A stretch of 64,000 nucleotides of DNA, taken from positions 1,284,715 through 1,348,714 of the forward strand of contig JAPDOI010000185.1 in NCBI GenBank assembly GCA_029168955.1. The letters run 5' to 3'. Source of the stretch: Aplectana chamaeleonis. Taxonomy: Eukaryota; Nematoda; Chromadorea; Rhabditida; Cosmocercidae. Of the stretch, positions 10,016-19,137 are shown piece after piece. The position numbers and the translations under genes are program-made. Position 1 is the stretch's first letter; the number at the start of each line of letters is the position of its first letter. The notes beneath the pieces were generated by a model. The model did not search any database and had not been told where the DNA came from. It saw nothing but the letters and a program-made list of their open reading frames with translations.

Positions 10016-11607
10016 TAGAGTATGTCAACGAATATTCGGCCGAATAAACGAATAATCGAATATTCGAATAATTCGATTATTCGGAAAAGACAATTTTTCG
10101 AATTGTTCGTTTATTCGAATATTCGGAGAAGTCAATTTCTTGAATAATTCGATAATTCGTTTATTCAAATAATCGGAGAAGTCAATTTTTCGAATAATTC
10201 GTTTATTCGATTATTCGGAAAAGACAATTTCTCGAATTATTCGTTTATTCGATTATTCGGAGAAGTCAATTTTTTCAGTAATTCGTTTATTCGAATATTC
10301 GGAAAAGTCAATTTCTTGAATAATTCGTTTATTCGAATATTCGGAGAAGTCAATTTTTCGAATAATTCGTTTATTCGATTATTCGGAAAAGTCAATTTTT
10401 CGAATAATTCGTTTATTCGAATATTGGGAGAAGTCAATTTCTCGAATGATTCATTAATTTGAATATTCGGAAAAGTCAATTTCTCGAATAATTCGTTTAT
10501 TCGAATATTCGGAGAAGTCGATTTTTCGAATAACTCGTTTATTCGAATATTCGGAGAAGTAAATTTTTCGAGTAAATCGTTTATTGAATATTGGGAGAAG
10601 TCAATTTCTCGAATAATTCATTAATTCGAATATTCGGAAAAGTCAATTTCTCGAATAATTCGTTTATTCGATTATTCGGAGAAGTCAATTTTTTCAGTAA
10701 TTCGTTTATTCGATTATTCGGAAAAGACAATTTCTCGAATTATTCGTTTATTCGATTATTCGGAGAAGTCAATTTTTCAGTAATTCGTTTATTCGAATAT
10801 TCGGAGAAGTCAATTTTTCGAATAACTCGTTTATTCGAATATTCGGAGAAGTAAATTTTTCGAGTAAATCGTTTATTGAATATTGGGAGAAGTCAATTTC
10901 TCGAATAATTCGTTTATTCGATTATTCGGAGAAGTCAATTTTTTCAGTAATTCGTTTATTCGATTATTCGGAAAAGACAATTTCTCGAATTATTCGTTTA
11001 TTCGATTATTCGGAGAAGTCAATTTTTTCAGTAATTCGTTTATTCGAATATTCGGAGAAGTCAATTTTTCGAATAATTCGTTTATTCGATTATTCGGAAA
11101 AGACAATTTTTTCAGTAATTCGTTTATTCGAATATTCGGAGAAGTCAATTTTTCGAATAATTCGTTTATTCGATTATTCGGAAAAGACAATTTCTCGAAT
11201 TATTCGTTTATTCGATTATTCGGAGAAGTCAATTTTTTCAGTAATTCGTTTATTCGATTATTCGGAAAAGACAATTTCTCAAATTATTCGTTTATTCGAT
11301 TATTCGGAGAAGTCAATTTTTTCAGTAATTCGTTTATTCGAATATTCGGAAAAGTCAATTTCTTGAATAATTCGTTTATTCGAATATTCGGAGAAGTCAA
11401 TTTTTCGAATAATTCGTTTATTCGATTATTCGGAAAAGTCAATTTTTCGAATAATTCGTTTATTCGAATATTGGGAGAAGTCAATTTCTCGAATAATTCA
11501 TTAATTCGAATATTCGGAAAAGTCAATTTCTCGAATAATTCGTTTATTCGAATATTCGGAAAAGTCAATTTCTTGAATAATTCGTTTATTCGAATATTCG
11601 GAGAAGT
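10016..11607 (+). repeat. 42-bp satellite block 1
   Basis: Tandem 42-bp monomers of the form TTCGTTTATTCGAATATT followed by CGGAGAAGTCAATTTTTCGAATAA, with variants GATTATTCGGAAAAGACAATTTCTCG. In many places two monomer types alternate, giving an 84-bp dimer. Four or more reading frames are open, giving 14-residue peptide repeats. I do not call these as proteins. The block is cut at GAAGT by the BEL element. Confidence 0.95.
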
Positions 11608-11869
11608 TGTAGAAGCCCGCTTCTGGGCTGTGCTGCTGTGGGCGACCGTCGGAGAGAAGTGATTTATTCACAAGTCCAGAATGCACACCGAGCTGACCCT
11701 TTTATAGGGTAGCGTTCATGATCATATCACACAATAACAAAACATAAATGATAATAGTATCACATTTAAGTAGTTTGTTCTTCCGTGATATCGCTTCATT
11801 GTGAAGGAGCCCGGTCTTGCCCGGTCTCCCCTAGGTCTTCTCCTTGTTGTTCTCGCGATAGCCGCGATA
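11608..11869 (-). repeat. BEL/Pao 3' LTR
   Basis: 262 bp, matching 18876-19137 with three substitutions. On the minus strand it carries a TATAAAAGGG box (complement of plus-strand 11697-11706 region) and downstream an AATAAA signal (complement of TTTATT at 11663-11668), the expected U3-R order. Confidence 0.93.
11697..11706 (-). promoter_or_regulatory. TATA box in BEL 3' LTR
   Basis: TATAAAAGGG reads on the minus strand. The identical box in the 5' LTR at about 18966-18975 would be the one driving element transcription. Confidence 0.6.
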
Positions 11870-13120
11870 CTCCGGGCGGGACTTTGATAGGTCCGCAATC
11901 TTTCTTTGCAACTTCTCGCGCACCAATGTCCTCTGTTGGTTGAGAGCTGTTTCCCGATCGCTTTGATCGAGATCTTGTTTTTCTCAAGTTGTATCGTGTT
12001 GGAGGTTTGCACTCCGTTGAAGTCAGAAGAGCATCGTCTTGCCGACCTTCTTCCAACTCGAGTGGGATGAGGAGGTTGATCGGTCTTCTTATCACTCTTC
12101 CTTTTGATGATCTGAGCTCAACTTCGCTGGTCGACTTGATTGCTGTAATTCTTCCCATACTCCATGCATTTCTCGATAGGTTGGGGTCCATCATAAGAAC
12201 GACTTGTCCGATCTTTGGGCTTTTCGAAGTTGACTTTCCTTGTTTAAGATATTTTTGGTGAAATGCTCTCAGTTCTGTCAAATAGTTGGAATGCCACACC
12301 TTCCAGAATTTTCTTGTCAACTGATAAGAGCTTTCCAACGCTTCCACTGCTTGATATCTCGTTCGTAGGAGAATGAGATCCTCGGGCGGGCGGTAGTCAG
12401 GATCCTGCTGCGTAGCTTCATATTGCAGTTCCAACGGGTGGGTTAGACAAATATCTCTTTGAATGAAGTCTATAGGCCTAATTGTCGGTGAGTCTTCCTC
12501 CCTGTCCGCTTCAACGTACGTCAAAGGACGGCTGTTGAGACAGGCTTCAATTTCAGTTAGGAGTGTCGTAGTGGTTTCGAAGTCTAACTTTTTGCGTCCG
12601 ACGGCTTTGTACATGGCGTTCTTCACGGATTGAATTAGTCTTTCGCAAAATCCGCCTTTCCATGGGGCGTACGACATGATATACTTCCACACGATTCCTT
12701 GTTGCATACCAAATCGTGCGCTCAACAAAGATTTCCAGCAGACAGACAAAGAGAATAGCATCATTTCTATGAGTTTCGGCAGAATGAGAGCGCCTTGGTG
12801 AAGCACATCGTTGAGACTTGGTTTCCCTCGATAATTCGCCGATGCGTCGAAAACGATGCGTTTCGGTGTCGTCTTTTTTACAGGTGTGATGACAGCGTGA
12901 TGGAGCAGATAATGAATTATCCTGCCTTGATCGTCTTGTGCTTCTGAAGCTTCTTCCAGGATACCCTCCGCGAGCTGATCCTTGAAATTTTCGTCGTATT
13001 CTTCAAGGAAACGGGAGTTGGCACGATATGTGCGATAGAGTTCTTGCAGTCTTGCTTCGGCTATTTGTCTGTTGGCTGGGAGGGGTTCGTGCTTGTCCTT
13101 CCATGGCAGTCGGAGGCGAT
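11796..13120 (-). pseudogene. BEL/Pao pol remnant: RT N-terminus fused to integrase C-terminus
   Basis: The open frame runs on the minus strand from about 13120 to a stop at 11796, inside the LTR. Its first part shows the start of a Pao-type reverse transcriptase (LPWKDKHEPLPANR, HYLLHHAVITP, RIVFDASA, SLNDVLHQG). Near 12750 it jumps to the end of the integrase core (APWKGGFCERLIQSVK, with the last catalytic Glu of DDE, then LNSRPLTYVE). It finishes with the DUF5641-like C-terminal domain of Pao integrases (VWHSNYLTELRAFHQKYL, GQVVLMMD, MGRI, RRPINLLIPLE). The catalytic YxDD and RNase H regions are absent, so the product cannot replicate the element. The frame stays open for about 440 codons across the deletion, so either the deletion is in-frame by chance or the shortened form was transcribed and copied. 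Confidence 0.85.
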
Positions 13121-13125
13121 ATCCA

Positions 13126-13338
13126 TCAGGCTTTTTGACGATCGTTTCGTTGAAGCGCTTCCAGTACTGTCTCGTTGATTTGCTGTTTTTCCTGGTGATG
13201 AGGTCCAGAGAATTCTTCTGTTCTTGACGACTCGAAGGTCAGAAACTGTTCCCATTTGCTTTTCTCTTCGTCTTTGGGCATGGTAAGCATAACGTTTGCG
13301 TTGTTTTGTGTTACGTTAGACTCCTTTCCAGACGTCAT
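13126..13338 (-). pseudogene. BEL/Pao pol linker downstream of the C2 insertion, frameshifted
   Basis: A 70-codon minus-strand frame begins TSGKESNVTQNNANVML next to the C2 target duplication and continues the polyprotein between protease and reverse transcriptase. It shifts frame near 13126 before the FNETIVKKPDGY segment that leads into the remnant above. One frameshift therefore separates the two parts. Confidence 0.6.
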
Positions 13339-13346
13339 GTATCCAA

Positions 13347-13577
13347 TAGAGTGTTGCCCGAATATTCGTTTATTCGAATAATATTCGAATATTCGAATAT
13401 TCGAATAATTCGAATATTCGAATATTCAAAGAAGTGGATTATTCGGGTTATTCGAATAATCGAATATTCAAAGAAGTGGAATATTCGTTTATTCGAATAT
13501 TCGAATATTCAAGGAAGTGAAATATTCAGTTTATTCGAATATTCAGCACGAATAATTCGAATATTCGACAAGATCGC
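13347..13577 (+). repeat. Left ATTCG arm of C2
   Basis: Irregular repeats of ATTCGAATATTCGAATAATTCG with AAAGAAGTGG spacers. The corresponding text is duplicated in the right arm (16519-16742). Confidence 0.85.
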
Positions 13578-14678
13578 GATGTAATATATTTTGACTTCGC
13601 TAAGGCATTTGATCGGGTGAGTCATCAAAAACTATTGCATAAGATCAAGGAGCTGCAGTTCCACCCAGTAGTAATTAGATGGATCGAAGCATACTTAACC
13701 GATCGAACATTTCAGGTCAAGGTGGGGTCAGCATTTTCCACTATTCAGCAAGCAGTAAGCGGTGTTCCTCAAGGAGGTGTACTTTCACCTGTCTTGTTCA
13801 ACATTTTCATCGCTGACTTGCCTTCTAAATTTGCTACAGTTAACGTTGAGTGTGAGCAATACGCGGACGACCTAAAGCTATATAGGAGGATTGTAAAGTC
13901 TTCAGATTGTTTGGAACTCCAAAATGCAATTAACATTATATCTGAGTGGTCTAGGAAATGGCAGTTGCCCCTGGCTCCGCATAAGACCATCTATCTCCGG
14001 TTGGGTAAATCTTAGGTGGTTTTCAATTATTCTGTAGAAGGAAACATCATTGCTCCGACGAGGACAGTGAGAAAATTGGGATTCTTTTATGATCACAATC
14101 TGGAATTCTCGGGCCATATTCGGAATATCCAAAGCAAGGTCCACCTTCGTACACTTCATTTGTTCAAGGCGCTTTCTACAAACAACACCAACGTCCTTTT
14201 GAGAGCATATAAAACCTACATTCGGCCGTTATTGGAGTGTGGAACAGCAGTTTTTAATCCTTGTAATAAAAGAGATATCCTAAAGCTCGAAAAATACCAG
14301 AATAGCTTCACTAAAAAGCTGTTGATCAGGAAGAATGGGTTCTTGTATAGCAGAATCCCGAGATCTCATTTCCGGAATAAGTACTTCAACTTGCCTACGT
14401 TAGAATCAAGAAGGAAAGTGTTTGATGCTTGCATGGTCTACAAACTGATTAACGGTAGAATCAAAATAGGTTTCCAACAGTTTTTCCGTCTAAGACGAAC
14501 TAGAACGAGAGGAGAACAGTATAAGGTTTTCACAGCTCGAGCAAGATCTAAAATAGCGGCTCATGCTTTTGCTGATAGAGCAGCAAACGTTTACAGCCAG
14601 TTGATGCAGAACACTGCACATAAAAACACCTTCCGGTGTTTCAAACGTTTCGCTGATGCCAAGTTGCTCAGCAATTAG
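13578..14678 (+). pseudogene. CR1/Jockey-type LINE reverse transcriptase, one in-frame stop (C2 copy)
   Basis: A single frame runs from 13578 (DVIYFDFAKAFDRV, motif A with catalytic Asp) through motif B (SGVPQGGVLSPVLFNIFI) and motif C (YADD) to a TAG at 14013-14015. It then continues in the same frame to 14678 with the typical CR1/Jockey C-terminal region (AYKTYIRPLLECG, LEKYQNSFTKKLL). Apart from that one nonsense codon it is open for about 366 codons. The 5' part of the LINE, including the endonuclease, is missing, as expected for 5'-truncated LINE insertions. It was a passenger inside C2 rather than an independent insertion here, because C1 holds the same fragment with the same junctions. 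Confidence 0.9.
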
Positions 14679-14852
14679 TGATGCGTGATTAACAGGTTTC
14701 CTAGAAAGCAATTAATTGGAAGGATTTTTCTTCATTTACTATCTCCTTGTTCATAACGTGTTCCGTTTGCAGTATCGCAGAATTATTGTAATTTATTCCC
14801 TTTTTTGTTCTCACGATGTCTTATTGGTCGTAATAAATCTAATCTAATCTAA
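14679..14852 (+). other. LINE 3' untranslated region and TAATC-type tail
   Basis: Non-coding sequence after the reverse transcriptase stop, ending in TAATAAATCTAATCTAATC at 14832-14850. Short tandem tails of this type mark the 3' end of CR1-group LINEs. Confidence 0.75.
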
Positions 14853-14951
14853 GATCGCACTCCATTTTGCCCTGATTTTACATTTCAAACATCTTAGCGT
14901 AGTGACTACTAATTTCTCACAATTCTTCAGTACCTCATAAATATAAAGTTA

Positions 14952-15228
14952 CTGTGCTTATCTGGGTTAAATTCCGGTCCGCAATTGCGTCTCGACACGC
15001 TTTGCGGCCGCACGCGCTCGAGTCAATCGAGTTTTCAGCTCCAAAGCCGACACGGCATGGCTTTTTTATACAGTTTTCTTCAATTTTGTTTAGTTTCCAG
15101 TTTCTAAAACCCACCTAGAGTCAACAGATCCGCAGTTGCGGCGCTGGAAACTTCCGCCTCGAAAGCGCGCGGCCGCAAAGCGTGTCGAGACGCAATTGCG
15201 GACCGGAATTTGACACAGATAAGCACAG
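14952..15228. mobile_element. TA MITE, intact copy in C2
   Basis: 277 bp, starting CTGTGCTTATCTGGG and ending with CAGATAAGCACAG, flanked by TA at 14950-14951 and 15229-15230. The long inverted arms contain CGCAATTGCGTCTCGACACG. It is essentially the same length as the copy in X (278 bp). Confidence 0.87.
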
Positions 15229-15430
15229 TATAGCAGGTATTTCCAATATGTTAAATCGCTCGTAGGATTTTGTCAAAACGCTAGAAATTCCCATTACACC
15301 TTTAGTTATAGAGAAAAGTTTAAATCTCGAGCGGCTCATAAGTATAGCAACACTTGAGCAACATGGAAATTTTCACGATGATGGCCAGAATGAGCCATTT
15401 TCATGTGTATTTTCATGAAACTGGTTCGAG

Positions 15431-15808
15431 GTGATGCTATTTGTCTACTTTCCCGGTGAACTTCGCCTGAATTCTGACGCAAAAGCCCAAGTTCTCTCCT
15501 TCCATAATGCTGGACGTGGAATTCGAGTTTCCAGCCACCTAGGACGACCAGCTGGATGTAGTTTCAAGTTCGTGCCGGATCCGTCTGTTGTCGCCCAGAC
15601 GTCTCATGGAGCTGGGAAGCGAGATATTACACGGCGAGTTCCCAGTGACATGGTGTCGGTCTCAACGACTAACTACGAATTGTCGCTGAGTTTTTACGAA
15701 TTCTCGCTGAGATTCCGGAGTAGGGCACGGCTAAGCAACACTAGGAAATTCGCCATCGCATCAACCGCGAATAACTCAACTGAACTCAACTTAGCTAAAC
15801 CAAACTAG
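15431..15808 (+). CDS. Unidentified 125-codon open frame in C2
   Basis: The frame starts MMLFVYFPGELRLNSD and ends near NNSTELNLAKPN. I do not recognise a domain. It has no clear membrane span or catalytic motif. C1 holds a truncated version (7670-7912). Nothing shows it is translated. It could be a chance frame in duplicated non-coding DNA or a remnant of a captured gene. Confidence 0.25.
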   Translation: MMLFVYFPGELRLNSDAKAQVLSFHNAGRGIRVSSHLGRPAGCSFKFVPDPSVVAQTSHGAGKRDITRRVPSDMVSVSTTNYELSLSFYEFSLRFRSRARLSNTRKFAIASTANNSTELNLAKPN

Positions 15809-15825
15809 ACCGAAGCAGACCACAA

Positions 15826-15985
15826 ATTTGGCGGCAATTTAGCGGGTATTTTGCGGCTATTTCACGGCGAGCATTATTTGGCGCCTATTTCGCAGCCAGC
15901 ATTTTTTAGCGGCTATTTTGCGACTATAACTCGGGAAAAAGGCATTTTGCGTCTGTTTCGCGGCTATTTCTCGGTCAAAACTCAG
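15826..15985 (+). repeat. Degenerate GCGGCTATTT repeat (C2)
   Basis: Irregular short repeats such as TTTGCGGCTATTTC and TTTAGCGGCTATTTTGCG. The same block is found in C1. Confidence 0.55.
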
Positions 15986-16151
15986 AGTACACGCTCGAAA
16001 ACGTGGTTGAGGTAACTACGGAAATATAATGGTATGGCTCAGAACACAACGCCTACGCATTTTGAAGCGCCAAAAACGACCCACAATGACGCTACACGAG
16101 TGAAAAGTTGGCCCCGCCCCCGTATCTGCTTGCCCTTGTATATTTTGTGTA

Positions 16152-16270
16152 CCGACCACGCTGCGTGTCGGTGTGTCGACCGCGACGCGTGTCGACGCGC
16201 CGACCGCTACGCGTGTCGGTGTGCTGACCGCGATGCGTGTCGATGCGCCGACCGCGACGCGGGTCGGTGC
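16152..16270 (+). repeat. 24-bp minisatellite (C2 copy)
   Basis: Five units of a 24-bp repeat around GACCGCGACGCGTGTCG. Endings alternate between GGTGTGC and GACGCGC, so the real period is nearly 48 bp. GC content is very high in contrast to the surrounding element. Confidence 0.85.
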
Positions 16271-16518
16271 AAAGTAGTTTCTAAGCCACATAAAAGTGTT
16301 GCAGGATGTGAACCGCTGCTAAATAGGCCGCTTAACGCGACAGGTCAAAATGTCAACAGCCCGACAACAGGCGGACGTCGCTGGGTAACGGGCAGTTGTC
16401 AGGCTTACAACGCGAGCGATTTGAGTTGTCAAGAGGGTGCAGTTTATGAGATGACAACTTCTCAACCTGCTGTCGATGCCCCAGTTCGCCCGAGTGGATT
16501 GGATGGAATAGTACGCAA

Positions 16519-16742
16519 TAGTGTTGCCCAAATATTCGTTTATTCGAATAATATTCGAATATTCGAATAATTCGAATATTCGAATATTCAAAGAAGTGGA
16601 TTATTAGGGTTATTCGAATAATCGAATATTCAAAGAAGTGAAATATTCGTTTATTCGAATAATCGAATATTCGAAAAAGTGGATTATTCGAATTATTCGT
16701 TTATTCGAATATTCAAAAAAAATTATTCGTTCCAACACTCTA
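16519..16742. repeat. Right ATTCG arm of C2 with internal end-like sequence
   Basis: It begins TAGTGTTGCCCAAATATTCG, very close to the left terminus of C2, then repeats the left-arm text and ends at the real right terminus AACACTCTA. It resembles a complete ~224-bp MITE attached to one side of the cargo. Confidence 0.78.
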
Positions 16743-16750
16743 GTATCCAA

Positions 16751-17330
16751 AGGAAGTGGAAATCAGATGGCGCCCTGACGGAAGCTTCATAATCCCATCT
16801 TTTATGACTTGCCAGAGTTGGTCGCAACCAAGTAAAATCTGAGGATCTGTTGCCTTTGCTGGCAACAGTGAGAGCCGAATTCCGTTCTCTCTGATGAAGT
16901 TTATATCCTCCATGTCATAGTATGGTGTCGCTACATGACTAGTTATGACGTCGCTCTTATAGAGTTTGAACTCCAAGATGCGTCCTTGAATGTCTTTGAG
17001 CTTGACTGATACGATGTCGTGATATGTTTCTCTTGTTTCGTTGGATCCAAAAGTGTTCAGGCGAAAAGTTCACGTCCTACACGCGGTAGCTGTAGATCAT
17101 CCACTATGGATGAGTGTATGAATGACAATTCTGAACCGGTATCAAGAAGAATCCTTGTATTCTGTGACTTGATCGGACCGATTATTTGTGCTGATCCAGT
17201 GAGAAGCTGAGCCCTTTGCGTAGATTGCTTGCTGATCTGCATCACGTCTTGACTGTTCTGTACTGGAAATGAGACTTCGTTGTCATCGGGATGACTTGAA
17301 ACGAAGGTTTGCGTTGTGTGTCTAGCTTGC
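16751..17330 (-). pseudogene. BEL/Pao protease region, frameshifted and cut by C2
   Basis: On the minus strand a frame overlapping the end of gag carries the retropepsin active site ILLDTGSELSFI (about 17130) and stops at 17057. The continuing polyprotein is in another frame from about 16976 (EFKLYKSDVITSHVATPYYD, LLGCDQLWQVI) and is broken at 16750 by C2. The protease frame is offset by -1 from gag, so expression would need a -1 frameshift, or an indel has separated the two. A second shift near 17000-17057 disables the polyprotein. Confidence 0.8.
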
Positions 17331-18648
17331 CTTGAGGTTGTGTGTAACTTTGTGGCCTTGGATTGTTGTCTCCGGTTTGGTTGTGTCCAGGAGAACGTTG
17401 AGGATTGTGCAACGAAGTGTGGTGTTTTTGTCCACATATTCTGCATCCACGTTTGATGCACGCGTAGGCTATGTGATCTGAGCGTCCGCAGTTTCTGCAT
17501 AACTTGTTCCGATTGAAGAATGCTGTGCGCTGATAAAGAGGTGTTGGGCAGTCGACAGAAAGATGAGTTGCCTGCTTGCAGTACAGGCATTCCGAAGGTT
17601 GGAACTGTCGTCTGCTTTGACTCCGCAACTCTGTGGTAACTGTGGATCTTGCGTTGGTATTGTTGTCAATGGTATTGTTTGATGATACCCGGGCTTCTTC
17701 GATAAGCTCCTTTTTGGTTATTATGTCATCCACTTCACAGTAGAACCTGTTCCAAGTCCAGTCCTTGGGGTTTCTTAGTTCTGATTTTCTCTCCAGGATT
17801 TTTAACTGAATCTGTTCATCAAACTTTCTGAAGATTTGGGTCAGAAGATGTCTTTGATTTACGTCTTCTTCTTTGGTCGCCAACTGTGCCATGGATGTGG
17901 CTAATTGGTCAAGAAGTTTCCGTTGCTGACGTGTGGACGGTCCTCCTGTAATGTTCTCCAGTCGTCTATAGAGCCTATCGATTATTGCTTCGTTATTGCC
18001 ATAGCGCTTGTGCAGCCATTGAACAGCTTCCGCATAGTTGGCATCCGTGATTTGAAAACGCGCAATGGCTTCTTTCGCGTCTCCCTTGAGTGCTTTGATC
18101 AGGTAGTTGAACTTTATTAGAGGCGCGATTGGCTGATCATGGACGTTTGTTCTGAATATCTGCCAAAAATTGTCCCACTCCCAATTCTCACCAGAAAAAT
18201 CGGGTATTGGCAGAGGAGGTAGTAGTGATTGTCCTCTCGATCGTTCCGTCGTTTGCAGTGGTGGTTCTTCTAGCAAGTTCTGGATTGCCATCTCTGTCTC
18301 AACCTCTTTTTCCAACAGAGCCAACTTGATTGATTCTGCTCTTTCCATCACTTCATCTGCTGCTCGTTGGTAACTCTGGATTGCAACAAGTTCTGTGGAG
18401 AGTTCCTTTTCCTCGAGCTCTTCGTAAGCCGCCTCTAGTTTGTCTACGGATTCCTCGACCGAGCGTTTGGCCGAGTCAAGAACTCGCATTGATTGCCTCA
18501 CTCTGAGAAGTAGCTTCTTCAAGTGTTGTGGTGGGTCAGCAGTTCGCTCCGTAATCGGTGTTTCTACTAGCTGCTCTATGTCGCCGACCGTCTCCTCGAG
18601 GAGGTTCTGTGATCGAGTCAACTTCGCCTTTTGTGTTCGCAATGACAT
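17242..18648 (-). CDS. gag: BEL/Pao gag protein with CCHC zinc knuckles
   Basis: A 468-residue frame starts MSLRTQKAKL 227 bases inside the 5' LTR boundary. The N-terminal third is a charged, probably coiled-coil region (residues about 50-125). The middle (about 145-310) resembles the DUF1759-type capsid region of Pao elements (IPDFSGENWEWDNFWQIF, LIKALKGDAKEAI). Residues about 365-415 hold three knuckles: CLYCKQATHLSVDC, CRNCGRSDHIAYAC and an incomplete CRICGQKHHTSLH that ends in His. Gag packages element RNA in cytoplasmic particles. This copy is intact and could still be expressed from the near-identical LTR, possibly in trans to other elements. Protease follows in the -1 frame. Confidence 0.88.
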   Translation of the reverse strand: MSLRTQKAKLTRSQNLLEETVGDIEQLVETPITERTADPPQHLKKLLLRVRQSMRVLDSAKRSVEESVDKLEAAYEELEEKELSTELVAIQSYQRAADEVMERAESIKLALLEKEVETEMAIQNLLEEPPLQTTERSRGQSLLPPLPIPDFSGENWEWDNFWQIFRTNVHDQPIAPLIKFNYLIKALKGDAKEAIARFQITDANYAEAVQWLHKRYGNNEAIIDRLYRRLENITGGPSTRQQRKLLDQLATSMAQLATKEEDVNQRHLLTQIFRKFDEQIQLKILERKSELRNPKDWTWNRFYCEVDDIITKKELIEEARVSSNNTIDNNTNARSTVTTELRSQSRRQFQPSECLYCKQATHLSVDCPTPLYQRTAFFNRNKLCRNCGRSDHIAYACIKRGCRICGQKHHTSLHNPQRSPGHNQTGDNNPRPQSYTQPQGKLDTQRKPSFQVIPMTTKSHFQYRTVKT

Positions 18649-18864
18649 CGCGTCGTATTGGTTATCTGTTTATGATCACAGGACGATGTACCGGGCAGTC
18701 ACTTGTGGGTCACAGGAACAGACACTTACGGAACTACACAGAGTAGATCACGCACCTCTTGCACTGCGTATAAGTCACACAGCGATATCGATGGCTCCCC
18801 GCACGATCCGTTTACCAGGTTGACTAGCGCTTGTGCTAGTGAAGTGGGTTCAGTAGTCGTTGAA

Positions 18865-18875
18865 CCGATGCACCA
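18865..18875 (-). promoter_or_regulatory. BEL primer-binding site, tRNA-Gly-like
   Basis: Directly next to the 5' LTR, with no gap, the minus strand reads TGGTGCATCGG. This is complementary to the 3' end (CCGATGCACCA) of eukaryotic tRNA-Gly known from general knowledge. The match breaks after 11 bases. Confidence 0.65.
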
Positions 18876-19137
18876 TGCAGAAGCCCGCTTCTGGGCTGTG
18901 CTGCTCTGGGCGACCGTCGGAGAGAAGTGATTTATTCACAAGTCCAGAATGCACACCGAGCTGACCCTTTTATAGGGTAGCGTTCATGATCATATCACAC
19001 AATAACAAAACATAAATGATAATAGTATCACATTTAAGTAGTTTGTTCTTCCGTGATATCGCTTCATTGTTAAGGAGCCCGGTCTTGCCCGGTCTCCCCT
19101 AGGTCTTCTCCTTGTTGTTCTCGCGATAGCCGCGATA
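18876..19137 (-). repeat. BEL/Pao 5' LTR
   Basis: 262 bp, three substitutions from the 3' LTR. On the minus strand it contains TATAAAAGGG (complement at about 18966-18975) followed by AATAAA (complement of TTTATT at 18931-18936). It borders the satellite at GAAGT. Confidence 0.93.

Larger units (their letters stand above)
13347..16742 (+). mobile_element. Composite hAT-like element C2 carrying a LINE fragment, inside BEL
   Basis: It begins TAGAGTGTTGCCCGAAT and ends TTCCAACACTCTA. The perfect 8-bp duplication GTATCCAA flanks it at 13339-13346 and 16743-16750. It is 3396 bp and the better preserved copy of C1. Contents: left ATTCG arm (13347-13577), CR1-like reverse transcriptase fragment (13578-14852), TA MITE (14952-15228), a segment with a 125-codon open frame (15431-15808), a degenerate GCGGCTATTT block, a 24-bp minisatellite (16152-16270), and a right arm that restarts with an end-like sequence (16519). 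The same cargo with different target duplications at two sites shows that the whole unit moved as one. Confidence 0.92.
11608..19137 (-). mobile_element. BEL/Pao LTR retrotransposon, internally deleted, interrupted by C2
   Basis: This minus-strand element is flanked by a 5-bp duplication, GAAGT (11603-11607 and 19138-19142), that falls inside a satellite monomer. It has 262-bp LTRs at both ends differing at 3 positions. From 5' to 3' on the minus strand: LTR, primer-binding site, gag with zinc knuckles, protease, the C2 insertion (13347-16742), start of reverse transcriptase, a deletion junction, integrase C-terminus, LTR. Without C2 and its extra target copy it is about 4.1 kb. Most of reverse transcriptase, all RNase H and the integrase catalytic N-terminal half are missing, so it is non-autonomous. 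The near-identical LTRs indicate a recent insertion. Confidence 0.93.

Noticed and set aside
13578..14852. Separate LINE insertion event in BEL
   Set aside because: C1 contains the same fragment with the same junctions at another locus, so the LINE fragment arrived inside the composite transposon.
16519..16742. Independent MITE insertion at the right end of C2
   Set aside because: No 8-bp duplication surrounds it alone, and the same arrangement is present in C1, so it is part of the composite element.
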